From: an uncultured Campylobacterales bacterium
GTDB taxonomy: Bacteria > Campylobacterota > Campylobacteria > Campylobacterales > Arcobacteraceae
Assembly: GCA_947494995.1 (NCBI GenBank)
Contig: CANLWY010000004.1
Location: 210,352 to 274,351 of the forward strand
Reading direction: 5' to 3'
Length of the DNA stretch: 64,000 nucleotides
Positions 35,548-47,366 of the stretch are shown here, piece by piece. The position numbers and the translations under genes are program-made. The first letter of the stretch is position 1, and every line of letters starts with the position of its first letter. The notes beneath the pieces are model-generated. The model saw only the letters and a program-made list of their open reading frames with translations, searched no databases and was not told where the DNA came from.

Positions 35548-36317
35548 AACGATTAGTTATAAAAGTTGGAAGTGCAGTATTAAGAGAAGATAATCTTTTA
35601 GCAGTTCAAAGACTTAATAATTTAGTTGATTTAATTGCAAAACTAAAACAAGAAAAAAATCTAGAGGTTATTCTAGTGTCTTCAGGTGCTGTAGCTGCTG
35701 GAAATACGAAACTTGATTTAGATAAAAAAGAGATTCTAAATAGACAAGCTTTAGCTGCTATTGGACAACCTCTTTTAATGAAACATTATAAAAAAAGATT
35801 CAATGAGTATGGAATTACATGCGCTCAAATACTTTTAGTTGAAGAGGATTTTGATTCAAGAAGAAGATCAGAAAATGCGAAATCAGTTATGGAAATACTA
35901 TTGAAAAATGGAGTAGTTCCTATCTTAAATGAAAATGATGTTTTAGCAAATGATGAATTACTTTTTGGAGATAATGATCAACTTGCAGCTCATGCAGCGC
36001 ACTTTTTCAATGCAGAAATGTTGGCAATTTTATCAGATGTTGATGGGTTATATGATTCAAATCCACATGAAAATGCAGATGCAAAGATGAGAAATATTGT
36101 TGATTTTATTGATGAATCAGAGCTTACAATGAAGTATAACCCAAATTCAGAGTTTGCAACTGGAGGAATTGTTACAAAACTAAAAGCCGCAAACTTTTTA
36201 ATTAAAAGAAATAGAAAGATGTATCTATCTTCAGGATTTGATTTAACAAACGCATATGATTTTTTACTTGAAGAAAATCACAATAGTGGAACACTTTTTA
36301 TACCAAAAAATAAATAA
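35544..36317 (+). CDS. proB: Glutamate 5-kinase, short form without PUA domain
   Basis: 257 residues covering only the amino acid kinase domain: [25 protein letters not shown], and [20 protein letters not shown]. The PUA domain present in E. coli ProB (367 residues) is absent, as in several Campylobacterota. First step of proline synthesis, feedback-inhibited by proline in characterised enzymes. Coupled to obgE by overlapping ATGA. Confidence 0.94.
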   Translation: MKRLVIKVGSAVLREDNLLAVQRLNNLVDLIAKLKQEKNLEVILVSSGAVAAGNTKLDLDKKEILNRQALAAIGQPLLMKHYKKRFNEYGITCAQILLVEEDFDSRRRSENAKSVMEILLKNGVVPILNENDVLANDELLFGDNDQLAAHAAHFFNAEMLAILSDVDGLYDSNPHENADAKMRNIVDFIDESELTMKYNPNSEFATGGIVTKLKAANFLIKRNRKMYLSSGFDLTNAYDFLLEENHNSGTLFIPKNK

Positions 36318-36326
36318 GGATAACTT

Positions 36327-37247
36327 TTGTCAAAAAGAATACTATTTATGGGAACACCTGATTATGCAACAAGAATATTTGAAGAACTAGTAGGTAGTTC
36401 TTATGAAATAGTTGGACTTTTTACTCAACCAGATAAACCTGTTGGAAGAAAACAGATAATTACCCCTCCTCATATTAAGCAGTACTGTTTAGATAAAAAT
36501 TTAAATATTCCTATTTTTCAACCTGAGAAGTTAAAAGCAAATGAAGATGCAAAAAAACAAATAGAGGACTTAACTCCTGATTTTATAATTGTTGCTGCTT
36601 ATGGACAAATTTTGCCAAGAGAGATTTTAGATATTGCACCATGTATTAATCTTCATGCCTCATTACTTCCTAAATATAGAGGAGCTTCTCCTATTCAAGA
36701 ATCACTTTTAAATGATGATGCTTTTACTGGTGTTACTTCAATGCTTATGGAAGAGGGATTGGACTCTGGTGATATTTTAGGGTGGCAATATTTAAAGATA
36801 ACTCCTACTATGGAGGTTGCAGAAGCTTTTTCAAAGTTATCGGATATAGCTGCAAAACTTACAATTACTACATTAGATAATTTTGATAAAATTGAAGCAA
36901 AGAAACAGAATGAATCAGAAGTCTCTTATTGCAAGAAAATAAAAAAAGAGTATGGTGAAGTTAATTTTTCATCTGCAAAAAAACTACATTTAAAGTATAA
37001 AGCTTATTCATATTGGCCAGGAGTATTTTTAAATTCAGGTTTGAAATTAAAAGATATAGAACTAGTTGAAATTAACTCTTTAAATAAGGAAGCAGAAATA
37101 TTAGAAATATTAGAAGATAGTATTATTATTGGATGTCTTAAAGGGAGTTTGGAAATAAAAACTTTACAAGCACCTTCAAAGAAAGCTGTAAATGTTGTAG
37201 ACTATATTAGAGGTAAAAGATTAGACAAAGGTGATATTTTAAACTAA
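36327..37247 (+). CDS. fmt: Methionyl-tRNA formyltransferase
   Basis: 306 residues from TTG 36327. KRILFMGTPDYATRIF at the start, INLHASLLPKYRGASPIQ with the formyl-binding loop, and the C-terminal tRNA-binding domain including YSYWPGVFL. Formylates initiator Met-tRNA from 10-formyl-THF. Follows proB with a 9-nt gap, same operon. Confidence 0.96.
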   Translation: MSKRILFMGTPDYATRIFEELVGSSYEIVGLFTQPDKPVGRKQIITPPHIKQYCLDKNLNIPIFQPEKLKANEDAKKQIEDLTPDFIIVAAYGQILPREILDIAPCINLHASLLPKYRGASPIQESLLNDDAFTGVTSMLMEEGLDSGDILGWQYLKITPTMEVAEAFSKLSDIAAKLTITTLDNFDKIEAKKQNESEVSYCKKIKKEYGEVNFSSAKKLHLKYKAYSYWPGVFLNSGLKLKDIELVEINSLNKEAEILEILEDSIIIGCLKGSLEIKTLQAPSKKAVNVVDYIRGKRLDKGDILN

Positions 37248-37288
37248 TCTGGCTATAATAATTATAAATTATTATTTTAAGTGGTGTT

Positions 37289-38671
37289 ATGAAAGAAGAA
37301 GATGATATTTATCATACATACGATCCAAGTCTGTTTAACGTAAATGACTTTGATGTTTTACTTCATGAAATACTTAAACAAGCAAGATCAGTTTTAAATT
37401 CTGAAGCGGGAAGTGTTTATGTAAATGAAGGAGATTCTCTCTCTTTTAATGTATTTCAAAATGATGCAATGTCTTATGAAAATATATATAGACAATTTTA
37501 TGCTCTTAAAGATGTAAAACTACCACTTAGTGAACATGAAAAATATATAGCAGTTAAATCTTTTAATTCAAATAAAGTTATTGTAATTGATGACGTTTAC
37601 GAAGCACAAGAATATAATTTTCTTGGTGTGAAAGAGTTTGATAAAAGATTTAATTATCGAACTAAATCTATTATAACTACTCCTCTAATTCATCCAATTG
37701 AAAATATAAATTTAGGTGTCCTTCAACTTATAAATAAATCTAATAAAGATGGTGTTTTAGTATCTTATGATGAAAAAGATAAACAAATGATTTCAATGAT
37801 TGGATCTTTTGTTGCCTTATCTATTTATAAAGCGCAAGAAGATGTAGAAAAATTAAAAAAGTTAAATGAAAAACTTGAGCTTGCAAATAAAGAGTTGACC
37901 CAAAGAGTTGAAGAAGAGTTATTAAAAAGCGAGAAAAAATCTGCAATAATTTTTCACCAATCAAAACTAGCTTCTTTAGGAGAAATGATTGGAAATATTG
38001 CTCATCAGTGGAGACAACCTCTAAGTACAATAAGTACTATAGCAAGTGGTATTAATTTTAATATGGAGTTAGATCAATTTGACCATGATGAAACTGAACG
38101 AGGTTTAAAACAGATTGTTAAAACTACAAAACATTTATCTCAAACAATTGATGATTTTAGAGATTTTTATAAAGTTGATAAAAGAGAAAGTGAGTTTAAT
38201 TTAGCTAAGAATCTCTCTCAATGTATTACTATAACAGATGCTTCTTTAACTGAAAACTATATTGAAGTTATTTCAAATCTTGATGATACAATAATACTTT
38301 TTGGTTATGAGAATGAAATGAAACAAGCTATTCTTAATATAATCCAAAATGCAAAAGATGCAATTTTGGGGAAAATACCTGAGGATAAAGAGAAGTTTAT
38401 TTTTATTGATCTTTTTCAAGATGAAAAAAGTGTAACTATTGAGATAAAAGATAATGCTTTAGGAATACCTATTAACATCTTAGATAAAATCTTTGAACAA
38501 GATTTTACAACAAAAGGTGATGATGGGGGAACAGGAATTGGACTTTATATGACAAAAGAGATAATATTAAATCATATGGATGGTTCAATAGAAGCATCTA
38601 ATGTAGAATACTTTTATAAGGATAAAAAATATAAAGGTGCAAAATTTACAATATCTTTTCAGGCTAAATAA
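37289..38671 (+). CDS. Cytosolic GAF-domain sensor histidine kinase
   Basis: 460 residues without membrane segments. N-terminal GAF domain (about 20-185, VLNSEAGSVYVNEGD... LGVLQLINKS), a coiled coil (about 188-225), dimerisation domain with His239 in AHQWRQPLS and HATPase_c (IIQNAKDAI, DNALGIP, GTGIGLYM). The second glycine of the usual DxGxG box is replaced (DNALG). It shares the SKLASLGEMIGNIAHQWRQPL block with the kinase at 11791. Senses an internal signal; no response regulator is adjacent. It ends 13 nt into the convergent transporter. Confidence 0.88.
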   Translation: MKEEDDIYHTYDPSLFNVNDFDVLLHEILKQARSVLNSEAGSVYVNEGDSLSFNVFQNDAMSYENIYRQFYALKDVKLPLSEHEKYIAVKSFNSNKVIVIDDVYEAQEYNFLGVKEFDKRFNYRTKSIITTPLIHPIENINLGVLQLINKSNKDGVLVSYDEKDKQMISMIGSFVALSIYKAQEDVEKLKKLNEKLELANKELTQRVEEELLKSEKKSAIIFHQSKLASLGEMIGNIAHQWRQPLSTISTIASGINFNMELDQFDHDETERGLKQIVKTTKHLSQTIDDFRDFYKVDKRESEFNLAKNLSQCITITDASLTENYIEVISNLDDTIILFGYENEMKQAILNIIQNAKDAILGKIPEDKEKFIFIDLFQDEKSVTIEIKDNALGIPINILDKIFEQDFTTKGDDGGTGIGLYMTKEIILNHMDGSIEASNVEYFYKDKKYKGAKFTISFQAK

Positions 38672-39552
38672 TAATAAAATCCAGTAACACTTAATAGTGA
38701 TAGTAAAACGCCAATCACTAAAGCATTAATTGCTAATCTTTCATCAAGTCCACCTTTTATAGCTAATACAACTGCCATAGTCATTGGGGGCATTGCAACT
38801 TCTAAAATAGTGGTTTTACTCCAAGTATCATCTAAAGTATAGAAAACTTGAAATAGAATCAAAACTATAATAGGCACAATAAACATTTTAAGTAATATAG
38901 CTGTTGTTGTAAGCTTTAATTTATAAAAGATATTTTTTATTTCAAGTTTCATTCCAATTGCAATCATTGCAATAGGAACAAGTGTTGCACCTAAAGCTTC
39001 AGAAGTATGAATTAAAAAAGCTGGAACTTCAAAGCCTTTAGCAAAAATAGTTATAAAGAACATAATTATTGGGGGAAAGAAAAGAACACTTTTTATGATT
39101 CCCTTAAAGTTTACATGTTGTCCACTACCCCAATTTATAATTATCATACCTAAAGAAACAAGAAGCAAGAAAGAAGCAAATATATCATATATTAAAGCAT
39201 AGACAACATAATCTTGTCCATAAAAAGTATCAATATATGATAGACCAATAAAAGAGGTATTTCCAAAGGTCGCAACTATAACAAATGTTGCTAGAGTCTT
39301 TTTATCAAGTTTAAAGAGTCTACCTACAAAAAAAGCAAGCGCTAAGTTTGCTAAAATTATAGTATTAAACATAAATATTAGTTTTAAGGTTTCATAGTTC
39401 AAATCCATAGGATAAATTTTTGAAAAAACAATAGCTGGAAGAGAAAAATATATTACAAATTCAACTAGCTCTTTTGAATTATCTTTAAAAAACATTTTGA
39501 ATAAATATCCTAGAGCTAAATAAATTGCTATTGGTAAAACTGGATCTAACAA
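38659..39552 (-). CDS. AEC (auxin efflux carrier) family transporter
   Basis: 297 residues, almost wholly hydrophobic with about ten predicted helices in two halves, including ATFGNTSFIGLSYIDTFYG, IAMIAIGMKLEIKNIF and VAMPPMTMAVVLAIKGG. Family proteins export or import organic acids and amino acids (MleP-like); substrate not predictable. Its 3' end overlaps the convergent kinase by 13 nt. Divergent from birA. Confidence 0.87.
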   Translation of the reverse strand: MLDPVLPIAIYLALGYLFKMFFKDNSKELVEFVIYFSLPAIVFSKIYPMDLNYETLKLIFMFNTIILANLALAFFVGRLFKLDKKTLATFVIVATFGNTSFIGLSYIDTFYGQDYVVYALIYDIFASFLLLVSLGMIIINWGSGQHVNFKGIIKSVLFFPPIIMFFITIFAKGFEVPAFLIHTSEALGATLVPIAMIAIGMKLEIKNIFYKLKLTTTAILLKMFIVPIIVLILFQVFYTLDDTWSKTTILEVAMPPMTMAVVLAIKGGLDERLAINALVIGVLLSLLSVTGFYYYLA

Positions 39553-39617
39553 AAAATTCCTTTTTTATAGAGATTATATTTAATTTATTCTTGTATATAT
39601 ATAAGATATAATCACTT

Positions 39618-40253
39618 ATGAAAATTATTATTTTAGATGAAGTTGATTCTACACATAGCTATTTGAAAGAGCTTATAAAAAAAGAAGGTTATTCTTATCC
39701 AGTTTGTATAACTACTACAATGCAAACAAATGGAGTTGGCAGTAGAGGTAATTCTTGGACTGGAAAAAAGGGAAATCTTTTTTTCTCTTTTGTTTTAGAA
39801 AAAAAAGAGCTTCCTAAAGATTTAGAGCTGCAAAGTGCTTCAATATATTTTTCCTTTGTATTAAAAAAACTTTTAGCCGAAAAAGGCTCGAGTTTATGGT
39901 TAAAGTGGCCAAATGATTTTTATATTGATGATAAAAAAATTGGTGGTACAATTACTACTGCAACTAATGAACTTGTATATTGTGGAATAGGCTTGAATTT
40001 AATTGAAGTAAGTTCACAGTTTGGAAAACTTGATATTGATATTGATATTAAGCCTACTTTGAAGAGATATTTTGAAAACTTAAAAAATGAACAATATTGG
40101 AAGCATATTTTTAGTGAATTTAAGATAGAATTTCAAAGAAGCAAAAAATATAAAGCTACAATAAATAATAATAAAGTTTCATTAGAAAAAGCAATCTTAA
40201 ATGATGATGGTTCTATTGAAATAGATAATACAAGGGTTTTTAGTTTAAGATGA
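39618..40253 (+). CDS. birA: Biotin--[acetyl-CoA carboxylase] ligase, short type
   Basis: 211 residues with the catalytic core: DEVDSTHSYLKEL, TNGVGSRGNSWTGKKGNLFFSF (the biotinyl-AMP loop) and LWLKWPNDFYIDDKKIGG. The N-terminal helix-turn-helix of E. coli BirA is absent, so it is an enzyme only. The stop overlaps the ATG of parA. Confidence 0.93.
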   Translation: MKIIILDEVDSTHSYLKELIKKEGYSYPVCITTTMQTNGVGSRGNSWTGKKGNLFFSFVLEKKELPKDLELQSASIYFSFVLKKLLAEKGSSLWLKWPNDFYIDDKKIGGTITTATNELVYCGIGLNLIEVSSQFGKLDIDIDIKPTLKRYFENLKNEQYWKHIFSEFKIEFQRSKKYKATINNNKVSLEKAILNDDGSIEIDNTRVFSLR

Positions 40254-41026
40254 CAGAGATAATTGCAATAGCAAATCAAAAAGGTGGTGTAGGAAAGACT
40301 ACAACTGCAGTAAATTTAAGTGCGGCTTTAGCCCTTGAAGGTAAAAAAGTTTTATTAATTGATGCAGATCCACAAGCAAATGCTACAACATCATTGGGTT
40401 TTCATAGAGACACATATGAGTATAATATTTATCATGTGATGTTAGGAACAAAAGAGTTAAATGAGATTATCTTAGATTCTGAAATAGAGAACTTAAAAGT
40501 AGCCCCTTCAAATATTGGTTTAGTTGGTATTGAAAAAGAGTTTTACAAGAATACAAAAGATAGAGAGTTAGTTTTAAAAAGAAAAATTGACCCTATCAAA
40601 AAAGATTATGATTATATTATCATTGATTCACCTCCAGCTCTTGGACCAATTACTATAAATACTTTAAGTGCTTCAAATTCTGTACTTATACCAATTCAGT
40701 GTGAATTCTTTGCACTTGAAGGTTTAGCACAGTTATTAAATACAATTAAATTAGTAAAACAGACTATTAATAGACAATTACAAATTAGAGGCTTTTTACC
40801 AACAATGTATAGCTCTCAAAACAATTTATCAAAACAAGTATTTGCAGACTTAGCGCAACATTTTGAAAGTAAATTATTTAAAGTAGATGAATCTTCATAT
40901 GTTGTGATACCAAGAAATATTAAACTTGCAGAATCTCCAAGTTTTGGGAAACCAATTATGCTTTATGATTCATCAGCAATAGGAACAAAAGCATATACAA
41001 ACCTTGCACGTGCAATTGCAGGTTAA
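40250..41026 (+). CDS. parA: Chromosome partition ATPase ParA/Soj
   Basis: 258 residues: deviant Walker A KGGVGKTTTAVNL near the start, DADPQANATTS, and DSPPALG. Short, so a chromosomal Soj type without N-terminal DNA-binding extension. Works with ParB at parS sites. I found no parS-like palindrome in the window. Confidence 0.96.
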   Translation: MTEIIAIANQKGGVGKTTTAVNLSAALALEGKKVLLIDADPQANATTSLGFHRDTYEYNIYHVMLGTKELNEIILDSEIENLKVAPSNIGLVGIEKEFYKNTKDRELVLKRKIDPIKKDYDYIIIDSPPALGPITINTLSASNSVLIPIQCEFFALEGLAQLLNTIKLVKQTINRQLQIRGFLPTMYSSQNNLSKQVFADLAQHFESKLFKVDESSYVVIPRNIKLAESPSFGKPIMLYDSSAIGTKAYTNLARAIAG

Positions 41027-41047
41027 ATTTTAATATAGGATTTTTTA

Positions 41048-41905
41048 ATGGCATTAGGTAGAGGACTTGGTGAACTTTTAGGTGAAGTAGAAACAGCTTA
41101 TAGTAATTCAAATGATATAGATACAAATAATGCGATTATAGAATTAGATATTAATTTAGTAAACCCAAATCCAAATCAACCTAGAAAAATCTTTGATGAA
41201 GATAAATTAAAAGAACTTTCTGACTCTATTATAGAACATGGATTGTTACAACCTGTAACAGTTATAGAAGATGGAAAGGGTTCATATACTTTGATTGCAG
41301 GTGAGAGAAGATTAAGAGCTCATAAGTTAGCAAATCTTGATACAATCAAAGCAACAATTATTGATATTGAAGAGTTCAAATTAAGAGAATTAGCTCTTAT
41401 TGAAAATATTCAAAGAGATGATTTAAATATTGTTGAATTGGCATACTCTTATGCTCAACTTTTAAATGAACATGATATAACTCATGATGAATTATCTAAG
41501 AAAGTTTTTAAATCAAGAACTTCAATTACAAATACATTAAGATTGCTTCAATTAAATTCTTATGTACAACAAATGTTAGCAAATGATAAAATTTCAGCAG
41601 GTCATGGGAAAGTGATGCTGGGCCTAGATGAAGAGCTTCAAAGAAAGGTTGCTGATTCTATCTATGGACAAAAATTGTCAGTAAGAGAAACAGAAGCACT
41701 TGTTAGAGAACTCAAATCATCTAATTCCAAAAATGAAAAAAATGTAAGAAAAAAACAAAAAGTCTCATATGACTTTAAACCCTTAGAAACTGCAATAGAA
41801 AATCTAAAAAAATCAGACCTGAAAGTTAAGGCTGAAAAAAACTATTTTAAGATAGAAATTAAGTCTCAAGAAGATATTGAGAAGATTTCTAATTTACTTT
41901 CGTAA
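41048..41905 (+). CDS. parB: Chromosome partition protein ParB/Spo0J
   Basis: 285 residues: MALGRGLGELLGE start, PNPNQPRKIFDE and LIAGERRLRAHKLA (CTPase/NTP motifs), LALIENIQRDDLN and the helix-turn-helix with FKSRTSITNTLRLLQL. Normal length. Directly downstream of parA. Confidence 0.96.
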   Translation: MALGRGLGELLGEVETAYSNSNDIDTNNAIIELDINLVNPNPNQPRKIFDEDKLKELSDSIIEHGLLQPVTVIEDGKGSYTLIAGERRLRAHKLANLDTIKATIIDIEEFKLRELALIENIQRDDLNIVELAYSYAQLLNEHDITHDELSKKVFKSRTSITNTLRLLQLNSYVQQMLANDKISAGHGKVMLGLDEELQRKVADSIYGQKLSVRETEALVRELKSSNSKNEKNVRKKQKVSYDFKPLETAIENLKKSDLKVKAEKNYFKIEIKSQEDIEKISNLLS

Positions 41906-41951
41906 CACTTTGTAAAATTCTTTTCTTAATTTACACAGTTTAATTAAGTTT

Positions 41952-42000
41952 TATAATTCTTTTCGATAAAATTTAGACAGTTTTAGTCAAACTAAACTGT
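41952..42000 (+). promoter_or_regulatory. Candidate -10 and leader hairpin of the atp cluster
   Basis: TATAAT at 41952-41957. Then ACAGTTTTAGT (41977-41987) faces ACTAAACTGT (41991-42000), an almost perfect stem with one bulged T, 20 nt before the atpF' ATG. No clear -35. Confidence 0.4.
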
Positions 42001-42019
42001 AAAAAATATGGAGGAATGA

Positions 42020-42442
42020 ATGTTAGACATAAGTCCTGTATTATTGCTTAGTTCAGCAATCATCTTTCTTTTAGTTGTTGCTAGACTAAACAGTTGTCTT
42101 TTCATACCATTATTAAAGCATATGGATGATAGAGCAGAATCTATTAAAAAAGATTTAACAAATGCTCAATCAAATAGTGCTGATGTAGACGGTATGGTAG
42201 AAGAAGCAAGTCACATAATTGCTGAAGCTAAAAAAGAGGCCGCTGCTATTAGAGAACAAGCATATACTGAAGCGAAAGAAGTAGCTGATGCTAAACTTGC
42301 AAGTGCTAAGGAAGAATTAGAAGCAAAATCTGCTAACTTTGTAAAAGAGTTAGAAGGTGAAACAAGAGCTTTAAAAGAATCATTAGTATCTGCAATGCCT
42401 CAATTTAATGAGAGCCTAAAAGCTAAGATTAGCTCAATTTAA
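42020..42442 (+). CDS. atpF': F0F1 ATP synthase subunit b'
   Basis: 140 residues: one N-terminal membrane helix (about 7-25) and a long charged helix rich in Ala and Glu. Paired b' and b genes are typical for Campylobacterota and cyanobacteria and form a heterodimeric stator stalk. Genes for a and c subunits are not nearby, as usual in this phylum. GGAGG precedes the ATG. Confidence 0.9.
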   Translation: MLDISPVLLLSSAIIFLLVVARLNSCLFIPLLKHMDDRAESIKKDLTNAQSNSADVDGMVEEASHIIAEAKKEAAAIREQAYTEAKEVADAKLASAKEELEAKSANFVKELEGETRALKESLVSAMPQFNESLKAKISSI

Positions 42443-42456
42443 TAAGGAGGTTAGGG

Positions 42457-42972
42457 TTGAAAAAAATATTATTACTTGGATTAGCTTTAGCTCCTGTAGC
42501 ATTGCTCGCTAGTGAAGGTGGGGAGACGGATTACGATATTGTTCAAAGAACCGTTAACTTTATAATTTTTGCTGGAATTTTATGGTATTTACTTGCTGAT
42601 AAAATTAAAGCATTATTTGCAGATAGAACAGCTTCTATTCAAGCTGAACTTGATAAAGTAGAAGATACTTTAAAAGCTTCACAAGATAAAGTTGAAGATG
42701 CAGCTAAAAAGTTAGAAGAAGCAAAAACACTTGCAGCTGAAATAGTTGAAGGTGCAAAAACAGATATTGATTCAGTTAAACAAAAAGTTGCTGAAGCAGT
42801 TGATGTAGAAATTGCTAACTTAAATAAAGGCTTTGATGAAAGAATCAAAGTTGAAACGTCAAAAGCTAAGAGACAAATCGTTTCTGAAATACTTGATGAG
42901 CTATTAAGTTCAGACAATGTTTCATTAACTCAAGAAGAGTTAGCGAATATTGTACTTAAGAAGGTAGCATAA
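42457..42972 (+). CDS. atpF: F0F1 ATP synthase subunit b
   Basis: 171 residues from TTG 42457 with AAGGAGG upstream. A hydrophobic N-terminus (about 1-17) that looks like a cleaved signal, a second membrane helix (about 31-47) and a long coiled-coil stator. The stop shares one base with the atpH ATG. Confidence 0.9.
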   Translation: MKKILLLGLALAPVALLASEGGETDYDIVQRTVNFIIFAGILWYLLADKIKALFADRTASIQAELDKVEDTLKASQDKVEDAAKKLEEAKTLAAEIVEGAKTDIDSVKQKVAEAVDVEIANLNKGFDERIKVETSKAKRQIVSEILDELLSSDNVSLTQEELANIVLKKVA

Positions 42973-43502
42973 TGAATGATTTAATAGCAAAAAGATACGT
43001 AAAAGCATTATTGGATGGTAGAGATGTTAAGTCTGCGACTGCTATTTGTAATGATTTAAAAGCTATCTCTTCTGCATTTGCTGAAGAGAAATTTATCTCT
43101 ATTGTTGCTTCATCTGAAGTAAAAAATAGCGATAAAGTAAATTTAGTTATTTCATTTATTGAAAATGCTGGTAATGATTTAAAGAATTTTGTTAGACTAT
43201 TAGGTGCTAACAAAAGATTAGATTTAATCCCAGACATTGTAAAAGATTTAGAAACAAAAATCGCAAAAATGAATAACTCATATACTGGTGTAGTATATAC
43301 TAACAAAAAATTAACAGCTAAATATGTAAAAGATATTGAAAAGCAATTTAGTCAAAAATTTGATGTTAAGTTATCACTATCACAAGACGTTTGTGATTAT
43401 GATGGTATCAAAGTAGATATTGACTCTCTTGGTGTTGAGATTTCATTCTCAAAAGAGAGACTTAAATCACAAATGATTGATCATATTTTAAAAGCAGTTT
43501 AG
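42972..43502 (+). CDS. atpH: F0F1 ATP synthase subunit delta
   Basis: 176 residues: MNDLIAKRYVKALLDG at the start and a C-terminal GIKVDIDSLGVEISFSKERL region matching the OSCP/delta family. Connects the stator to F1. Confidence 0.93.
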   Translation: MNDLIAKRYVKALLDGRDVKSATAICNDLKAISSAFAEEKFISIVASSEVKNSDKVNLVISFIENAGNDLKNFVRLLGANKRLDLIPDIVKDLETKIAKMNNSYTGVVYTNKKLTAKYVKDIEKQFSQKFDVKLSLSQDVCDYDGIKVDIDSLGVEISFSKERLKSQMIDHILKAV

Positions 43503-43523
43503 AACTTATAAAGGAGAAATTGA

Positions 43524-45041
43524 ATGGGTGCAAAAATTCAAGCGGATGAAATCAGTTCTATCATCAAAGAGAGAATTGAGAACTTTGAATTAAATGTAGA
43601 TGTTAATGAAACAGGGAAAATCATCTCTTTTGCAGATGGTATTGCTCAAGTTTACGGTCTTAAAAATGTTATGGCTGGAGAGATTGTTGAGTTTGAAAAT
43701 GGTGAGAGAGGTCTTGCTTCAAACTTAGAAGAGTCTTCAGTTGGTGTAGTTGTACTTGGATCTGGTGAAGGTCTTAGAGAAGGTTCTTCTTGTAAGAGAT
43801 TAGGAAAACTATTAGAGACTCCAGTTGGGGACAATATGGTTGGTAGAGTTGTTAATGCTCTTGGTGATCCTGTAGATGGTAAAGGTGCTATTGAGGCAGC
43901 TGAGTCTAGATTCGTTGAGGAAAAAGCTCCTGGAATTATGGCTAGAAAATCAGTACATGAGCCATTACAAACTGGTATTAAAGCAATTGATGCACTAGTT
44001 CCAATCGGAAGAGGGCAAAGAGAGCTTATCATTGGAGATAGACAAACTGGTAAAACTACAGTTGCTATTGATACAATTCTTAACCAAAAAGGTGAAGATG
44101 TTGTATGTATTTATGTTGCAATTGGACAAAAAGCTTCTTCTGTTGCTTCTGTTGTAAGAACACTTGAAGAAGGTGGTGCAATGGATTACACTATCGTTGT
44201 AAACGCTGGTGCTTCTGAGTCTTCTGCATTACAATTCTTAGCTCCATATACTGGTGTTACAATTGGTGAATACTTCAGAGATAATGGTAAACACGCATTA
44301 ATTATTTATGATGATTTATCTAAGCACGCAGTTGCATATAGAGAGATGTCATTATTATTAAGAAGACCTCCAGGTAGAGAGGCGTTCCCAGGGGATGTAT
44401 TCTATCTACACTCAAGACTTCTTGAAAGAGCTGCAAAACTTTCTGATGAAAGAGGTGCAGGTTCAATGACAGCATTACCAATTATTGAAACTCAAGCTGG
44501 TGACGTTGCTGCATATATTCCAACAAACGTAATTTCTATTACAGATGGACAAATTTTCCTTGAAACTAACCTATTTAACTCAGGTATTAGACCTGCAATT
44601 AATGTTGGTCTATCAGTATCAAGAGTTGGTGGTGCTGCACAAATTAAAGCTACTAAGCAAGTTGCTGGTACTTTAAAATTATCACTTGCACAATATAGAG
44701 AGCTTGAAGCATTCGCACAGTTCGCATCTGATCTTGATGAGTCTACAAGAAAAGAGTTAGAGCTTGGACAAAGAATGGTTGAAGTACTTAAGCAAGGTGT
44801 TAATAAGCCACTAGTAATTGAAAAACAAATCGTTATCATTTACGCTGGTACAAAAGGTTACTTAAATGATGTAGCTGTTTCTGATGTTGTTAGATATGAA
44901 GATGAATTACATGCATTCATCGAGCAAAAATATGCAAATATTTTAGATGCAATCAAATCTAAGAAAAAATTAGAAGAAGATACTGAAAATGCATTAAAAG
45001 CTGCGTTAGAAGAGTTTAAAACTGTTTTTAATGCAAAATAA
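43524..45041 (+). CDS. atpA: F0F1 ATP synthase subunit alpha
   Basis: 505 residues: Walker [45 protein letters not shown] and [15 protein letters not shown]. Non-catalytic nucleotide-binding subunit of F1. AAAGGAG upstream. Confidence 0.98.
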   Translation: MGAKIQADEISSIIKERIENFELNVDVNETGKIISFADGIAQVYGLKNVMAGEIVEFENGERGLASNLEESSVGVVVLGSGEGLREGSSCKRLGKLLETPVGDNMVGRVVNALGDPVDGKGAIEAAESRFVEEKAPGIMARKSVHEPLQTGIKAIDALVPIGRGQRELIIGDRQTGKTTVAIDTILNQKGEDVVCIYVAIGQKASSVASVVRTLEEGGAMDYTIVVNAGASESSALQFLAPYTGVTIGEYFRDNGKHALIIYDDLSKHAVAYREMSLLLRRPPGREAFPGDVFYLHSRLLERAAKLSDERGAGSMTALPIIETQAGDVAAYIPTNVISITDGQIFLETNLFNSGIRPAINVGLSVSRVGGAAQIKATKQVAGTLKLSLAQYRELEAFAQFASDLDESTRKELELGQRMVEVLKQGVNKPLVIEKQIVIIYAGTKGYLNDVAVSDVVRYEDELHAFIEQKYANILDAIKSKKKLEEDTENALKAALEEFKTVFNAK

Positions 45042-45051
45042 GGATTAGTCA

Positions 45052-45939
45052 ATGGCTAACTTAAAAGAGATTAAATTAAAAATTGGAAGTGTTAAGAACA
45101 CTCAGAAGACTACAAAAGCTATGAAGCTTGTATCTTCTGCAAAACTTACTAGAACTAGACAACTGTCTGAGCAAGCTAGAAGTTATGCAAAGAAGATAAA
45201 TGAAGTTCTTTCTGAGATCGCAAACAGAGTTAGCAAAGTTCAAGATGGTGGAAATGATAATAAAGCGTTTATGCCAGTTGAAAATCCAAAAACTGTTGAT
45301 TTAGTTTTTGTTACTGCTGACAAAGGACTTTGCGGTGGTTTTAACATGGCAACAATTAAAACAGTTAGTAAACTAGCTAGTGAGTATGAAGCAAAAGGTG
45401 CGAAAGTTAGATTTAGAGTTGCGGGAAGAAAAGGTGTTGATTACTTTACTTTCCAAGGAGTTGAGTTATTACAAAAAGTAAATGATTTATCTTCTGCTCC
45501 AGATTATGACAGAGCATCAGAGTTTATTGATGAAGTTGTTCAAGATTTCAATAATGGTGAAACTGATAAAGTTGTACTAGTTTATAATGGATTCTTAAAC
45601 ATGCTTACTCAAGAAATTAGAGTAAGAGAATTGTTACCAATTAGCTTAGAAAATGTTGAAGTTACAGAGACTGAAACTTCTATGCTAGAAATTGAACCAG
45701 ATGATGATGAAGAAGTGTTAGAAGAATTAACTGGAAAATACATTGATTTTAATATGTATTACTCTTTAATTGATTCACTAGCTGCAGAACACTCAGCTAG
45801 AATGCAAGCTATGGAAGCTGCAACGAACAATGCAAAAGATAGAGTTAACTCTTTAACAATTGAATATAATAAAGCTAGACAAGCTGCAATTACAACAGAG
45901 CTGATAGAGATTATCAGTGGTGTTGAATCTTTAAAATAA
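45052..45939 (+). CDS. atpG: F0F1 ATP synthase subunit gamma
   Basis: 295 residues. MANLKEIKLKIGSVKNTQKTTKAMKLVS and the C-terminal AMEAATNNAKDRVNSLTIEYNKARQAAITTELIEI are gamma signatures. Central rotor shaft. Confidence 0.97.
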   Translation: MANLKEIKLKIGSVKNTQKTTKAMKLVSSAKLTRTRQLSEQARSYAKKINEVLSEIANRVSKVQDGGNDNKAFMPVENPKTVDLVFVTADKGLCGGFNMATIKTVSKLASEYEAKGAKVRFRVAGRKGVDYFTFQGVELLQKVNDLSSAPDYDRASEFIDEVVQDFNNGETDKVVLVYNGFLNMLTQEIRVRELLPISLENVEVTETETSMLEIEPDDDEEVLEELTGKYIDFNMYYSLIDSLAAEHSARMQAMEAATNNAKDRVNSLTIEYNKARQAAITTELIEIISGVESLK

Positions 45940-47352
<1,413 letters not shown>

Positions 47353-47366
47353 TTAAAGGCGGCTTT

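Noticed and set aside
39600..42020. parS site near parA-parB
   Set aside because: No palindrome close to TGTTTCACGTGAAACA was found in this stretch; it may lie outside the window.
43652..44839. Minus-strand frames opposite atpA
   Set aside because: Ser/Thr/Leu-rich antisense shadows of a strongly conserved gene.
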